Origin: Caulobacter zeae
GTDB lineage: Bacteria; Pseudomonadota; Alphaproteobacteria; Caulobacterales; Caulobacteraceae
Direction: 5' to 3'
Assembly: GCF_002858925.1 (NCBI RefSeq)
Contig: NZ_PJRS01000045.1
Coordinates: forward strand, 1 to 64,000
Length of the DNA: 64,000 nucleotides
Shown: positions 25,855 to 38,721 of the stretch, in pieces
Layout of the letters: each line of letters begins with the position of its first letter
Numbering within the stretch: position 1 is the stretch's first letter
Made by a program: the position numbers and the translations under genes
The notes under the pieces: generated by a model
Databases searched by the model: none
What the model saw: the letters and a program-made list of their open reading frames with translations, nothing else
Told to the model about the DNA's origin: nothing

Positions 25855-28629
<2,775 letters not shown>

Positions 28630-28650
28630 CGCTCACAACGTCCCAGTGCT

Positions 28651-28753
28651 CGTCATCCCGGCCGCAGCGAAGCGGAGAGCCGGGACCCAGGGGGAACCGC
28701 AGTGCGCCGGCCCCTGGGTCCCGGATAACGGCTTCGCCGTTTCCGGGATGACG
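28651..28753. repeat. intergenic repeat family A, copy 3
   Basis: A complete copy: CGTCATCCCGG ... CCGGGATGACG outer arms, GGGACCCAGGGGG / GGCCCCTGGGTCCCGG inner arms, and a GCAGCGAAGCGG stem with a GGCTTCGCC stem. It begins 22 bases after the xylD stop and ends 28 bases before the xynB start, so it fills nearly the whole gap. Confidence 0.88.
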
Positions 28754-28781
28754 ACTTGAGGGGCAGGGAAGGAAACGAAGA

Positions 28782-30350
28782 ATGTTCTCGCGCCGCCGAC
28801 TGATGGCCACGATCGCCAGCCTGACAGCGCTGCCTTCCCTGCCCGCCTTCGCGGGCCCGGCCAAGCGGACGATCGCCCTCGATCTGGCCAAGGCCACCCA
28901 GCCCGTCGATCGCTTCTTCGACCTCTCCATCGGCTCGGACTACCCAGGCACCCTGCTGCGCGAGGACAGCCTGGCCCAGCTGAAGACCGCGTCGGACGAG
29001 CTGAAATTCCGCTACATCCGCTTCCACGCCATCTTCCACGACGTGCTGGGCACGGTGAAGAAAGGTCCCGACGGCAAGATCGTCTACGACTGGACCAAGA
29101 TCGACCAGCTCTACGACCGCCTGCTGGCCATGGGCCTCAAGCCCTTCATCGAGCTGGGCTTCACGCCCGAGGCGATGAAGACCTCGGACCTGACGGTCTT
29201 CTGGTGGAAGGGCAACACCTCGCACCCGCAGTTCGAGCCCTGGGCGCACCTGATCGACGCCTTCGTCAAACACCTGCGCAAGCGCTACGGCGAGGCCGAG
29301 GTGCGCACCTGGTTCTTCGAGGTCTGGAACGAGCCCAATCTCGACGGCTTCTGGGAGAAGGCCGACCAGAAAGTCTATTTCGACCTCTACGCCCTGACAT
29401 CCAAGACCATCAAGGCGATCGACCCGACCTTGCGCGTGGGCGGTCCGTCGACGGCCGGCGCGGCCTGGGTTCCGGAGTTCCTGGCCTACTGCAAGATCAA
29501 CAATGCGGCGGTCGACTTCGTCACTACCCACACCTATGGCGTCGAGGGCGGCTTCCTCGACGAAAACGGCAAGGACGACACCAAGCTGTCGGCCAATCCC
29601 GACGCCATCATCGGCGACGTGCGCAAGGTGCGCGCCGAGATCGAAGCCTCGGCCTTCCCCGGCCTGCCGCTCTACTTCACCGAATGGAGCACCAGCTACA
29701 CGCCCCGCGACCCGGTGCACGACAGCTATCACAGCGCCGCCTACATCCTGGCCAAGCTGAAGGGCGTCAAAGGCCTCGTCCAGGGCATGAGCTACTGGAC
29801 CTACAGCGACCTGTTCGAAGAGCCCGGGCCGCCCACCGCGCCGTTCCAGGGCGGCTTTGGCCTGATGAACCCGGAAGGTATCCGCAAGCCGTCGTGGTTC
29901 GCCTACAAGTACCTGGCGGCGCTGCGCGGCAAGGAAGTTCCGTCTACGGACAATAGCGTCCTGGCCTCGATGGACGGCGGCAAGGTCGCCGCCCTGGTCT
30001 GGGACTTCAGCCAGCCGGTGCAGCCGACCAGCAACCGCTCCTACTTCACCAAGGTGCAGCCTGCCGCCCAGGCGCCCGGCGCGGCGCTGAGCGTCGCGGG
30101 GCTGAAGCCCGGCCGCTACCGCCTGCGCGCCCAGCGCACCGGCTTCCGCGCCAACGACGCCTACACGGCCTATATCGAGCTGGGCATGCCCAAGAGCCTG
30201 ACGCCCGACCAGATCGGCAAGCTGCAGGCCCTGACCGCCGACAAGCCGGAGATCGATCGCACCATCACCGTCGGCAAGGACGGCGTGGCCGCGCTCGACT
30301 TCGCGCTGAACCAGAACGATCTGGTGCTGGTGACGCTGGAGCGGGTTTAG
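28782..30350 (+). CDS. xynB: GH39 beta-xylosidase
   Basis: A 522-residue family 39 glycosidase that releases xylose from xylo-oligosaccharide ends. A signal peptide (FSRRRLMATIASLTALPSLPAFA) with a twin-arginine flavour precedes the TIM barrel. The acid/base Glu184 sits in FFEVWNEPNLDGFW and the nucleophile Glu301 in PLYFTEWSTSY. A C-terminal beta domain (about 400-522) ends in LVLVTLERV. It is placed right after xylD, so xylose release and catabolism are probably co-regulated, though the intervening repeat leaves room for processing. Caulobacter is known to carry GH39 beta-xylosidases of this kind. Confidence 0.93.
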   Translation: MFSRRRLMATIASLTALPSLPAFAGPAKRTIALDLAKATQPVDRFFDLSIGSDYPGTLLREDSLAQLKTASDELKFRYIRFHAIFHDVLGTVKKGPDGKIVYDWTKIDQLYDRLLAMGLKPFIELGFTPEAMKTSDLTVFWWKGNTSHPQFEPWAHLIDAFVKHLRKRYGEAEVRTWFFEVWNEPNLDGFWEKADQKVYFDLYALTSKTIKAIDPTLRVGGPSTAGAAWVPEFLAYCKINNAAVDFVTTHTYGVEGGFLDENGKDDTKLSANPDAIIGDVRKVRAEIEASAFPGLPLYFTEWSTSYTPRDPVHDSYHSAAYILAKLKGVKGLVQGMSYWTYSDLFEEPGPPTAPFQGGFGLMNPEGIRKPSWFAYKYLAALRGKEVPSTDNSVLASMDGGKVAALVWDFSQPVQPTSNRSYFTKVQPAAQAPGAALSVAGLKPGRYRLRAQRTGFRANDAYTAYIELGMPKSLTPDQIGKLQALTADKPEIDRTITVGKDGVAALDFALNQNDLVLVTLERV

Positions 30351-30367
30351 GGCGAGGCCACAAGGAA

Positions 30368-30496
30368 CCTCCCCCCCCCGTGGGGGAGGCGATCGCGCAG
30401 CGATCGGTGGGGGGCGTCTGTGCGGGGATGGCCCACGCCTCGCCAGCTGAAAACGTCCCCCCACCGGCCTTCGGCCGCCTCCCCCACAGGGGGAGG
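30368..30496. repeat. intergenic repeat family B, copy 3
   Basis: CCTCCCCCCCCCGTGGGGGAGG on the left and CCTCCCCCACAGGGGGAGG on the right. The inner stems are GATCGCGCAGCGATC and GGCCTTCGGCC, flanked by GGTGGGGGG / CCCCCCACC. It starts 18 bases after the xynB stop and may act as a boundary before corA. Confidence 0.85.
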
Positions 30497-30555
30497 TTCC
30501 CCTTGCCCCCGCGCGCTGTTCACGCCATCTGCGGACCTGCAACGCAGGAGCCCTC

Positions 30556-31524
30556 ATGAGCGTCGTCGCCGCCTACGCCTATGTCGATGGAAAGCGGGTC
30601 CGGGAGATCCGGCTCGACGATCCAGGCAGCCTGGCGCCGCGTGACGGCGAGTTCGTGTGGATCGGTCTGGTGGATCCGCGCGAGGACGAACTGCGGATCC
30701 TTCAGGAGCGCTTCGACCTGCACCCGCTGGCCGTCGAGGACGCCCTGCACGCGCGGCAGATGCCCAAGGTCGACATCTACGGCAACCAGCTGTTCGTGGT
30801 CGCCAAGACCGCCCAGATGGTCGAGAGCCGCATCGTCTTCGGCGAGACCGACATCTTCGTCGGCCCGCACTTCCTGATCAGCGTGCGCCACGGCTCGGCC
30901 CGGGCGCACCTGGAGCTGCGCGCCCACCTGGAAGCCATGCCCGCCCTGCTGGCCCACGGCGGCGACTACGTGCTGCACGCCGTGCTCGACTTCATCGTCG
31001 ACGGCTACCTGCCGGTGGTCGACGCCATCGAGGACGAGCTGGCCGAGATGGAGCGGCGGGCGCTGGACGCCTTCCTCAGCCGGGCCGAGATCACCCGCCT
31101 GTTCACCCTGCGCCGCGAGCTGACCAAGTTCCTGCGGCTGCTGGGGCCCATGGCCCAGGTCGCCGGCTATCTCGAGCACCACGAGACGCCGTGCATCGAT
31201 CCCGAGGTGAAGCCCTACTTCCGCGACATCCGCGACCACGTCGCGCGCGTGGACCTGTTGATCGCGGGCCTGGGCGAGGTGCTCAATTCGGTGTTCGAGG
31301 TCAGCTCGCTGCTCGAGCAGCAGCGCCAGGGCGTCATCACCCGCCAGTTGGCCGCCTGGGCCGCCATGCTGGCCGTGCCCACCGCCGTCGCCGGGGTCTA
31401 CGGCATGAACTTCGAGCACATGCCGGAACTGAAATGGACCTTCGGCTATCCGCTGGTCCTGGGCGTCATCGGCGTGGTCTGCGCCCTGCTCTACCGGCGC
31501 TTCAAGAAGGCGGGCTGGCTGTAG
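30556..31524 (+). CDS. corA: CorA-family divalent cation transporter
   Basis: A 322-residue magnesium/cobalt channel. The large N-terminal cytoplasmic domain has WIGLVDPREDELRILQERF and HPLAVEDAL; a long stalk helix follows (about 165-255). Two C-terminal membrane helices flank the YGMNFEHMPE selectivity loop (GMN 283-285), and the C-terminus is basic (RRFKKAGWL). The ATG at 30556 follows GCAGGAG. It functions as a pentamer in the inner membrane. It lies between the xylose and TonB/symporter blocks with no evident functional link; repeats B and E flank it on either side. Confidence 0.93.
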   Translation: MSVVAAYAYVDGKRVREIRLDDPGSLAPRDGEFVWIGLVDPREDELRILQERFDLHPLAVEDALHARQMPKVDIYGNQLFVVAKTAQMVESRIVFGETDIFVGPHFLISVRHGSARAHLELRAHLEAMPALLAHGGDYVLHAVLDFIVDGYLPVVDAIEDELAEMERRALDAFLSRAEITRLFTLRRELTKFLRLLGPMAQVAGYLEHHETPCIDPEVKPYFRDIRDHVARVDLLIAGLGEVLNSVFEVSSLLEQQRQGVITRQLAAWAAMLAVPTAVAGVYGMNFEHMPELKWTFGYPLVLGVIGVVCALLYRRFKKAGWL

Positions 31525-31538
31525 AGCGAGAACGAAAA

Positions 31539-31625
31539 CCTCGTCCTTCGACAGGCTCAGGATGAGGTTTTCTACTGCGCGGCCTGGAAATGGTCCTCAC
31601 CCTGAGCTTGTCGAAGGGCGAGGAC
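31539..31625. repeat. intergenic repeat family E, copy 1
   Basis: An inverted pair: CTTCGACAGGCTCAGGATGA on the left and CCCTGAGCTTGTCGAAGG on the right, about 30 bases apart, with CCTCGTC / GCGAGG at the outer edges. It lies between the convergent corA and TonB-receptor genes and could serve as a bidirectional terminator-like structure. Other copies are at 45479 and 54895. Confidence 0.85.
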
Positions 31626-31638
31626 CGCGCAATGCGGC

Positions 31639-33804
31639 TCAGCCCCCGACCGCGCCCGAGCCGAAGTCGAACTGCTCGGGCCGCGGCTTGCCGCCGCCGA
31701 AGTTCCAGGCGAAGCCGAAGAAGATCGCCCGCACATTGGCCGTGCGCAGGGTGACGTCCTTCAGGGTCGGCGTATCGGTGACGGCCTTGTCCTCGAAGCT
31801 GTCCAGGGCGTCCTGCACGGTCACGACGAACGACAGCTTGTCGTTGACCTTCCGGCGGTAGCCCAGATTGACCATCTGGAACGGCTCGCGATGGCCCTGC
31901 GGGGTCAGGCGCTTGCCCGAGGTGAAGGCGTTGATCTGGAAGAAGTCCTTCGGCGTGGCCTGCCAGTTGACGTTGGCGCGGCCCGACAGCGTAGTGGCCG
32001 AACGCGTGCCGGAGAAGCCCAGGTTGCCCGCGTCGATCTCGTTCCAGAAGGCGTTGGCGCTGACATTGTAGGTGATCTTGGGCGTCAGGCGGCCGTTTGC
32101 CACCAGCTCCAGGCCGCCGTTGCGGCTCTTGTTGAGGTTCTCGCGCGTGGTCAGCAGCACGCCGTCGCCCAGGTCGCGGACCACGTCGGTGACCACGCCC
32201 TCGCTGCTGCGATAGTAGGCCGTGGCCAGGTAGTAGGCCGGGCCCTTGCGGTACTGCCAGCCCAGTTCGAACGAGTCGGTGACCTGCGGCTTCAGGTAGG
32301 GGTTGCCCGCCCGATAGCTCTGCGGGTCCTGGTAGATGCGATAGGGGTTCAGGTCCTGCACCTGCGGGCGCTGGACGCGGCGGCTGTAGCTGCCCTTGAA
32401 GGTGTTGTTCTCGTTGACCGTGTAGCCCAGGTGCAGGCTGGGATAGACCTTGAAGTAGTCGTTCTCGAAGGTCTGGCCGCCGGTCACCTGGTCACCGTTG
32501 ATCTGCACCTGCTCGGCGCGCAGGCCGCCCTGGGCGGTGAAGTCGCCGAACGCCTTCTCGTAGGTGACGTAGCCGGCATAGACGTCCTGGTCGAACAGGA
32601 AGCGGTTGGTGCGGGCCGGGTCGACCGTCTGGGCGCCGAGCGACGGCCCGGTGGAGCCGTGGTTGTCGTAGTCGTTCTTGACCCATTCGAAGTCGAGGCC
32701 GGTCTTCAGCGTGCCGCCGCCGACATTGGGGCGCGCGTAGTCGGTCTTGAAGTTCGTCCGCTCCTGGTCGGCCCCGAAGCCGAACAGCTCATAGGCGTCG
32801 GCGCCCGCGCTGTAGTCGGTGAAGGCCGTGGAATTGCGCGAGAAGTCGGTCTGCTCGTACTCCAGGTGCGCCGTCAGCTGGTGCTCGGAGCCCTTGAACT
32901 GGTGACGCCAGTCGGCGCTGGCGGCCTTGTTGTCGCGCTTCATCGCCGCGTCGGTGGCGCGCGTGTAGTCGGGGAAGGCGCCGGTGGTCTCGTAGGTCTC
33001 GTCGCCGGTGGTGTCGAACTTCATCCGGCGATAGCGGACCTCGCCGCTCAGGCGGTCCTTCGGGGTCAGGTCGTAGTCGATCCCGCCGCGCAGGTTGACC
33101 ATGTCGCCGTCGTTCTCGAAGACGCCGTCCTGGCTGCTCGTGCCCGCCGCCGTGGTGCGGTCGATGGTCTGCCAGGCCTTCTGCTGTTCGTGGCGGAAGC
33201 CGGCGTCGCCCGACAGGGTCAGCTTGCCGTTGACGTAGTTGCCGCTGACGCCGCCGTTGTAGCGGCCGTCGGTGCTGGCGTTGGCCCGCAGCGTGCCGGT
33301 GGCGCCCGGCTTGCGGGTCTGCTTGGTGACCAGGTTGATGATCCCGGCCGTGCCGTCCGGACGGAAGGCTGCCGACGGGTTGGTCATCACCTCGACGCGG
33401 TCGATCTGGTCGGCCGGCATGGCCTGCAGGGCGTCGCCGCGGCCGTCGCCGTTGAACATGCCCGAGGGCTTGCCGTCGATCAGGATGGTGACGTTGGCGT
33501 CGCCGCGCAGGCTGACATTGCCCTGCACGTCGACCTCGACAGAGGGGATGTTGCGCAGGGCGTCGGCGATCGAGCCGGTGCGGGCCGACAGGTCGTTGGA
33601 GACGCTGTAGCTGCGGCGGTCGATCGAGCTGCGCATGGCGGCGCCGTCGCCGGTGACGGTGACGCCCTCAACGGCGGCGGGCGCGGCTTTCGGCGCCGCG
33701 GTCGGGCCGCCCTGGGCGGGGGCCGGAGCCGCCGTCTGGGCCAGGGCCAGGCAAGGCGTCGCGACGATGGCGGCGGCGGAGAAAAGGATGGTCTTCAGGC
33801 GCAA
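31639..33804 (-). CDS. TonB-dependent outer-membrane receptor, probably for xylan oligosaccharides
   Basis: A 721-residue outer-membrane receptor. The signal peptide is LKTILFSAAAIVATPCLALA. The plug has SIADALRNIPSVEVDVQGNVSLRGDANVTILIDGKPSGM (about 80-120) and DQIDRVEVMTNPSAAFRPDGTAGIINLVTK. The barrel is of the OMP_b-brl_3 (FepA/CirA-like) kind. I place the start at a TTG (33804) preceded by GGGGGA at 7 bases; longer open-frame starts add a basic non-signal leader. It is divergent from the sugar symporter and shares a promoter interval with two sugar-type operators, so a role in xylo-oligosaccharide uptake is inferred. The TonB box and ligand are not assigned. Confidence 0.85.
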   Translation of the reverse strand: MRLKTILFSAAAIVATPCLALAQTAAPAPAQGGPTAAPKAAPAAVEGVTVTGDGAAMRSSIDRRSYSVSNDLSARTGSIADALRNIPSVEVDVQGNVSLRGDANVTILIDGKPSGMFNGDGRGDALQAMPADQIDRVEVMTNPSAAFRPDGTAGIINLVTKQTRKPGATGTLRANASTDGRYNGGVSGNYVNGKLTLSGDAGFRHEQQKAWQTIDRTTAAGTSSQDGVFENDGDMVNLRGGIDYDLTPKDRLSGEVRYRRMKFDTTGDETYETTGAFPDYTRATDAAMKRDNKAASADWRHQFKGSEHQLTAHLEYEQTDFSRNSTAFTDYSAGADAYELFGFGADQERTNFKTDYARPNVGGGTLKTGLDFEWVKNDYDNHGSTGPSLGAQTVDPARTNRFLFDQDVYAGYVTYEKAFGDFTAQGGLRAEQVQINGDQVTGGQTFENDYFKVYPSLHLGYTVNENNTFKGSYSRRVQRPQVQDLNPYRIYQDPQSYRAGNPYLKPQVTDSFELGWQYRKGPAYYLATAYYRSSEGVVTDVVRDLGDGVLLTTRENLNKSRNGGLELVANGRLTPKITYNVSANAFWNEIDAGNLGFSGTRSATTLSGRANVNWQATPKDFFQINAFTSGKRLTPQGHREPFQMVNLGYRRKVNDKLSFVVTVQDALDSFEDKAVTDTPTLKDVTLRTANVRAIFFGFAWNFGGGKPRPEQFDFGSGAVGG

Positions 33805-33997
33805 GGCGCGTCCCCCGAGGCAGGCTCGTCGAGGCGCCGCGAGCGGACGGTCCGCGCTGGTCTCGACCTCCAGCGGTAAAGCGCGGCCGGCTCTCCGGGG
33901 CAAATTTCTTTTCGGCAATGTTGCATTGGCGCCGCCCGGCGTGGCGCCGGCGCAACGGCCCTCACGCCCTCCTCCGCCCCGTGGACGATCGCGCCTA

Positions 33998-34011
33998 TGA
34001 CAACGTTGCCA
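33998..34011. promoter_or_regulatory. TGACA-type operator between TonB receptor and symporter
   Basis: TGACAACGTTGCCA is a palindrome with a single mismatched pair (TGACAACGTTGTCA would be perfect). It lies 194 bases upstream of the TonB-receptor start and 195 bases upstream of the symporter start. A related dyad (TGACAGCGTTGTCA) lies upstream of the GH3 gene at 52569. The rest of the 401-base interval holds the CCGG-type operator at 34106 and no other feature I can name. Confidence 0.55.
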
Positions 34012-34105
34012 TCGCCCCTTGCGAGCGCCGTCGGACCTGACACTATCGCCCGGCGAAGCGGCGGCGGTCGCGGCGGGAATCCCGCAAAAACCGCCGCTTG
34101 CGTGC

Positions 34106-34119
34106 TGATACCGGTAACA
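34106..34119. promoter_or_regulatory. CCGG-type operator upstream of the sugar symporter
   Basis: TGATACCGGTAACA. It shares ACCGGTAACA exactly with the sites at 11405 and 35902 and fits TGnTAnCGnTAnCA, the same pattern as the xylX operator with CG in place of GC around the centre. It ends 86 bases before the symporter GTG. Confidence 0.6.
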
Positions 34120-34205
34120 CTAATGTCGCCGGCAACTAAGGTCCCTGCGGGGGCGCGTTAGGGATCAAAGCAGGCCCTTCAAGGGTCAGTTCGGGGAGGA
34201 ACCCA

Positions 34206-35642
<1,437 letters not shown>

Positions 35643-35653
35643 CCTTCCAAGAA

Positions 35654-35773
35654 CCTCCCCCTGTGGGGGAGGCGACCGCTAAGCGGTCGGTGGGGGGAGG
35701 AAGGCCACTGCTTAGGCGGTTGAAAACGTCCCCCCACCGTCACCTTCGGCGACACCTCCCCCACAGGGGGAGG
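35654..35773. repeat. intergenic repeat family B, copy 4
   Basis: CCTCCCCCTGTGGGGGAGG at the left end and CCTCCCCCACAGGGGGAGG at the right. Inner stems are GCGACCGCTAAGCGGTCGG and GTCACCTTCGGCGAC with CCCCCCACC. It begins 11 bases after the symporter stop and precedes the terminator at 35789. Confidence 0.85.
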
Positions 35774-35788
35774 TTCCCCAACCAGACA

Positions 35789-35825
35789 AACGCCCGGGAG
35801 CGCCGCTCCCGGGCGTTTTCTTTTG
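35789..35825 (+). terminator. rho-independent terminator after the symporter gene
   Basis: A perfect 12-bp stem (AACGCCCGGGAG and CTCCCGGGCGTT) around a 5-base CGCCG loop, followed by TTCTTTT. This is the clearest intrinsic terminator in the window. It separates the symporter from the GH43 transcription unit. Confidence 0.88.
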
Positions 35826-35835
35826 CCCGCGCTTC

Positions 35836-35849
35836 TGACAGCGTTATCG
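35836..35849. promoter_or_regulatory. degenerate TGACA-type operator upstream of GH43
   Basis: TGACAGCGTTATCG shares its first ten bases with the TGACAGCGTTGTCA core at 52496, but its right arm is imperfect. It lies 113 bases upstream of the GH43 start. Confidence 0.35.
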
Positions 35850-35901
35850 TCGGAAAATGGGCGATGACACCGGTAGACAAAGCGGCGATCCGCCGCTTAA
35901 G

Positions 35902-35913
35902 TGACCGGTAACA
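35902..35913. promoter_or_regulatory. CCGG-type operator upstream of GH43
   Basis: TGACCGGTAACA, preceded by G. The 13-mer GTGACCGGTAACA is identical to the one at the GH3-esterase-GH115 promoter, in the same orientation relative to the gene. It ends 49 bases before the GH43 start. Confidence 0.6.
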
Positions 35914-35962
35914 AGCCGACGCGGCGTCAGTTCGCGCGGCCAGGAGTTGGGAAGGAACAAGG

Positions 35963-37585
35963 ATGGCGGACCTCAGCCGACGCGGAGCCCTGGGCTCCCT
36001 ACTGACTGGAGCGGCAGCCGCAGCCGCCCTGCCTTCCACCTCCGCCGCCGAAGGCGTCGGCTCCCTGCCCGCCAAGCCCAAGACGGGCCCCACCTGGACC
36101 AAGGGCGTCGAAGGCCAGCGCAAGGCCGACCTGGGCGACGGGACCTTCCTCAATCCGATCCTGGCCGGCGACCGGCCCGACCCGTCGATCCTCAAGGACG
36201 GCGACGACTACTACATGACCCACTCGTCGTTCGACGCCTATCCGGGCCTGCTGATCTGGCATTCGAAGGACCTGGTGAACTGGGCGCCGGTGGGACCGGC
36301 CCTGAAGACCAACATCGGCTCGGTCTGGGCGCCGGAGCTGTGCAAGCACAAGGGCCGCTACTACCTCTACATCCCGGCCAAGTTCCCCAAGAACAACACC
36401 AGCTACGTGATCTGGGCCGACAAGATCGAGGGCCCGTGGTCAGAGCCGATCGACCTGAAGCTGCCCGGCTACATCGACCCCGGCCACATCGTCGACGAGA
36501 ACGGCGAGCGCTGGCTGTTCCTGTCGGGCGGCGACCGCATCAAGCTGGCCCCCGACGGCCTGTCGACGGTCGGCAAGCCCGAGCACGTCTACAATCCCTG
36601 GCGCTATCCGGACGACTGGGACGTCGAGGGCTTCTCGCCCGAAGGCCCCAAGGTCATGAAGAAGGGCGAGTACTTCTACATGATCACCGCCGTGGGCGGC
36701 ACGGCCGGCCCGCCGACCGGCCACATGGTCATCGCCGCGCGCGCCAGGTCGTTGGGCGGCCCGTGGGAGAACCACCCGAAGAACCCGCTGGTGCGCACCG
36801 TCGACAACGCCGAGAAGTGGTGGTCGCGCGGCCACGCCACCCTGGTCGAGGGCTCGGGCGGCGAGTGGTGGAGCGTCTATCACGGCTACGAGAACGGCTT
36901 CTGGACGCTGGGCCGCCAGACCCTGCTGGCCCCGGTCACCTGGACCAAGGACGACTGGTTCGACATCGGCGGCGGCGACCTGGCCAAGCCGATCAGGAAG
37001 CCGAAAGGCGGCACGGCGGTGCAGCACGGCATGGCGCTGTCGGACGACTTCTCGACCGACAAGTACGGCGTGCAGTGGAACTTCTTCGATCCCAAGCCGG
37101 GCGAGCAGGACCGCATCAGCCGCTCGAACGGCGTGCTGAGCCTCAAGGGCGCGGGCGAGGCCCCCTCAACAGGCTCGCCGCTGATCTTCGTCAACGGCGA
37201 CCAGGCCTACGAGATCGAGTGCGAGATCGAGATCGATCCGGAGACCCGCGCGGGCCTGATCCTGTTCTACGACCGCCAGCTCTATTGCGGCCTGGGTTTC
37301 GACACCAAGAACTTCGTCACCCACCAGTACGGCATCGAACGCGGGCGCCCCGCCAACCCGCATGGCTCCAAGATGCTCATGCGCCTGCGCAACAATCGCC
37401 ACATCGTCGCCTTCCACACCAGCGGCGACGGCGGCAAGACCTGGAAGCGGTTCGACCGCGGCATGGAGGTCAGCGGCTACCACCACAATGTGCGCGGCGG
37501 CTTCCTGATGCTCAAGCCGGGCCTCTACGCCGCCGGCAAGGGCTCGGCCCGGTTCCGGAACTTCAAGTACCGGGCTCTGGACTAG
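35963..37585 (+). CDS. GH43 xylosidase/arabinofuranosidase
   Basis: A 540-residue exported family 43 enzyme acting on xylosyl or arabinosyl side chains of xylan. The Tat-like leader is SRRGALGSLLTGAAAAAALP. The five-bladed propeller carries the catalytic base Asp73 (DRPDPSILKDGDDYY), pKa modulator Asp172 (YIDPGHIVDENG) and acid Glu227 (FSPEGPKVMKKGEYFY). A C-terminal beta-sandwich (about 345-540, SDDFSTDKYGVQWNFF onward) is of the kind found in GH43 beta-xylosidases. It sits downstream of a CCGG-type operator and just ahead of a CE12-like esterase. Xylosidase versus arabinofuranosidase activity cannot be separated by reading. Confidence 0.92.
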   Translation: MADLSRRGALGSLLTGAAAAAALPSTSAAEGVGSLPAKPKTGPTWTKGVEGQRKADLGDGTFLNPILAGDRPDPSILKDGDDYYMTHSSFDAYPGLLIWHSKDLVNWAPVGPALKTNIGSVWAPELCKHKGRYYLYIPAKFPKNNTSYVIWADKIEGPWSEPIDLKLPGYIDPGHIVDENGERWLFLSGGDRIKLAPDGLSTVGKPEHVYNPWRYPDDWDVEGFSPEGPKVMKKGEYFYMITAVGGTAGPPTGHMVIAARARSLGGPWENHPKNPLVRTVDNAEKWWSRGHATLVEGSGGEWWSVYHGYENGFWTLGRQTLLAPVTWTKDDWFDIGGGDLAKPIRKPKGGTAVQHGMALSDDFSTDKYGVQWNFFDPKPGEQDRISRSNGVLSLKGAGEAPSTGSPLIFVNGDQAYEIECEIEIDPETRAGLILFYDRQLYCGLGFDTKNFVTHQYGIERGRPANPHGSKMLMRLRNNRHIVAFHTSGDGGKTWKRFDRGMEVSGYHHNVRGGFLMLKPGLYAAGKGSARFRNFKYRALD

Positions 37586-37613
37586 GCCCTCAGATCCTCC
37601 CCATCCCCTTCAT

Positions 37614-37717
37614 CGTCATCCCGGAAAGCGCGCAGCGCTTATCCGGGACCCAGGGGCCAAGCGTAGTGCGGCGGCCCCTGGGTCCCGGCTCTCCGCTTCG
37701 CTACGGCCGGGATGACG
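37614..37717. repeat. intergenic repeat family A, copy 4
   Basis: CGTCATCCCGG ... CCGGGATGACG outer arms and GGGACCCAGGGGCC / GGCCCCTGGGTCCCGG inner arms, with GCGCGCAGCGC and CCGCTTCGCTACGG stems. It occupies most of the gap between the GH43 gene and the esterase gene and ends 20 bases before the latter. Confidence 0.88.
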
Positions 37718-37736
37718 AGCCATTTTCGGAGTTGTG

Positions 37737-38612
37737 ATGAAGTCCCTCCTCCTCGCCGCCGCCCTGGCGACCGCCCCGATGGCCGCCCACGCCCAAGCGC
37801 CCGTCGCAGAACCCGAGCCGCCGATGTTCCGCGCCGTGAAGATCGTGCTGATCGGCGACTCGACCACCGCCGTGATCGGCGGCTGGGGGCCCAGCTTCTG
37901 CGGCCAGCACGTCACCTCGTTCGCCGCCTGCATCAACCTGGCGCGCGGCGGCCGCTCCAGCGGCAACTACCGCACCGAGGGCTCGTGGCGGCTGGCCATG
38001 AAGGAGATCGGATCGGGCGGCTTCACCGACACCTATGTGCTGATCCAGTTCGGCCACAACGACCAGCCGGGCAAGCCGGGCCGCTCGACCGACCTGGCCA
38101 CCGAATACCCCGCCAACCTCAAGCGCTACGTGGAAGAGGTGCGCGCCGCCGGCGGCAAGCCGGTGCTGGTCACGCCGCTGACTCGCCGGCAGTTCAAGGA
38201 CGGCAAGCTGATCGACGACCTGGGCCCGTGGGCCGAAGCGACCCGCAAGGTCGCGGCGGAGACCAAGACCCCGCTCGTCGACCTGCACGCCAAGTCCTAC
38301 GCCGCCGTCCAGGCCATGGGCGCGGCCGAAGCCACCCGCTTCGCCCAGGTGCCGCCCTCGCCCGAGGTGCTGGCCGCCGCCAGGACCGGCGCCACGATCA
38401 GCGCCCAGCCGGCCGCTCCGGCCACGCCCGGCGCTAGCCCCGCCCCGGCCCAGCAGGCCCAGAACAACGCCGCCGTCGAACCGATGGGCCAGGCCAAGCT
38501 GTCGTTCGACTACACCCACCTGGGCCGCGACGGCGCAGACTACTTTTCGAAGATCGTCACCGACGAACTGGCGGTCGCGGTCCCGGCCCTGCGGCGATAT
38601 CTCGTGCCGTAG
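37737..38612 (+). CDS. CE12-like SGNH esterase (rhamnogalacturonan acetylesterase family)
   Basis: A 291-residue exported GDSL/SGNH hydrolase. The signal peptide is KSLLLAAALATAPMAAHA. Block I is VLIGDSTTA (Ser42), block II the Gly of LARGGRSSGNY, block III GHND, and block V DYTHLGRDGADYFS (Asp/His). This matches the carbohydrate esterase 12 family, which deacetylates pectin and also xylan. Following a GH43 gene, acetylxylan is the more likely target. An Ala/Pro linker (about 220-245) interrupts the C-terminal part. The ATG at 37737 (CGGAG 5 bases upstream) is preferred to the GTG directly before it. Confidence 0.88.
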   Translation: MKSLLLAAALATAPMAAHAQAPVAEPEPPMFRAVKIVLIGDSTTAVIGGWGPSFCGQHVTSFAACINLARGGRSSGNYRTEGSWRLAMKEIGSGGFTDTYVLIQFGHNDQPGKPGRSTDLATEYPANLKRYVEEVRAAGGKPVLVTPLTRRQFKDGKLIDDLGPWAEATRKVAAETKTPLVDLHAKSYAAVQAMGAAEATRFAQVPPSPEVLAAARTGATISAQPAAPATPGASPAPAQQAQNNAAVEPMGQAKLSFDYTHLGRDGADYFSKIVTDELAVAVPALRRYLVP

Positions 38613-38631
38613 GGCGCGGATCAAAACTCCA

Positions 38632-38691
38632 CGTCATCCGGAAGCCGCGCAACGGCTATCCGGGACCCGGGGGACTACGGCCGGGATGACG
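38632..38691. repeat. intergenic repeat family A, copy 5 (shortened)
   Basis: CGTCATCCGG ... CCGGGATGACG with only one GGGACCC segment between, so one inner arm has been lost. It lies between the convergent esterase and tetR genes. Confidence 0.7.
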
Positions 38692-38721
38692 GAACCAGGC
38701 AGCCCCGCCTGCGGAAACCGC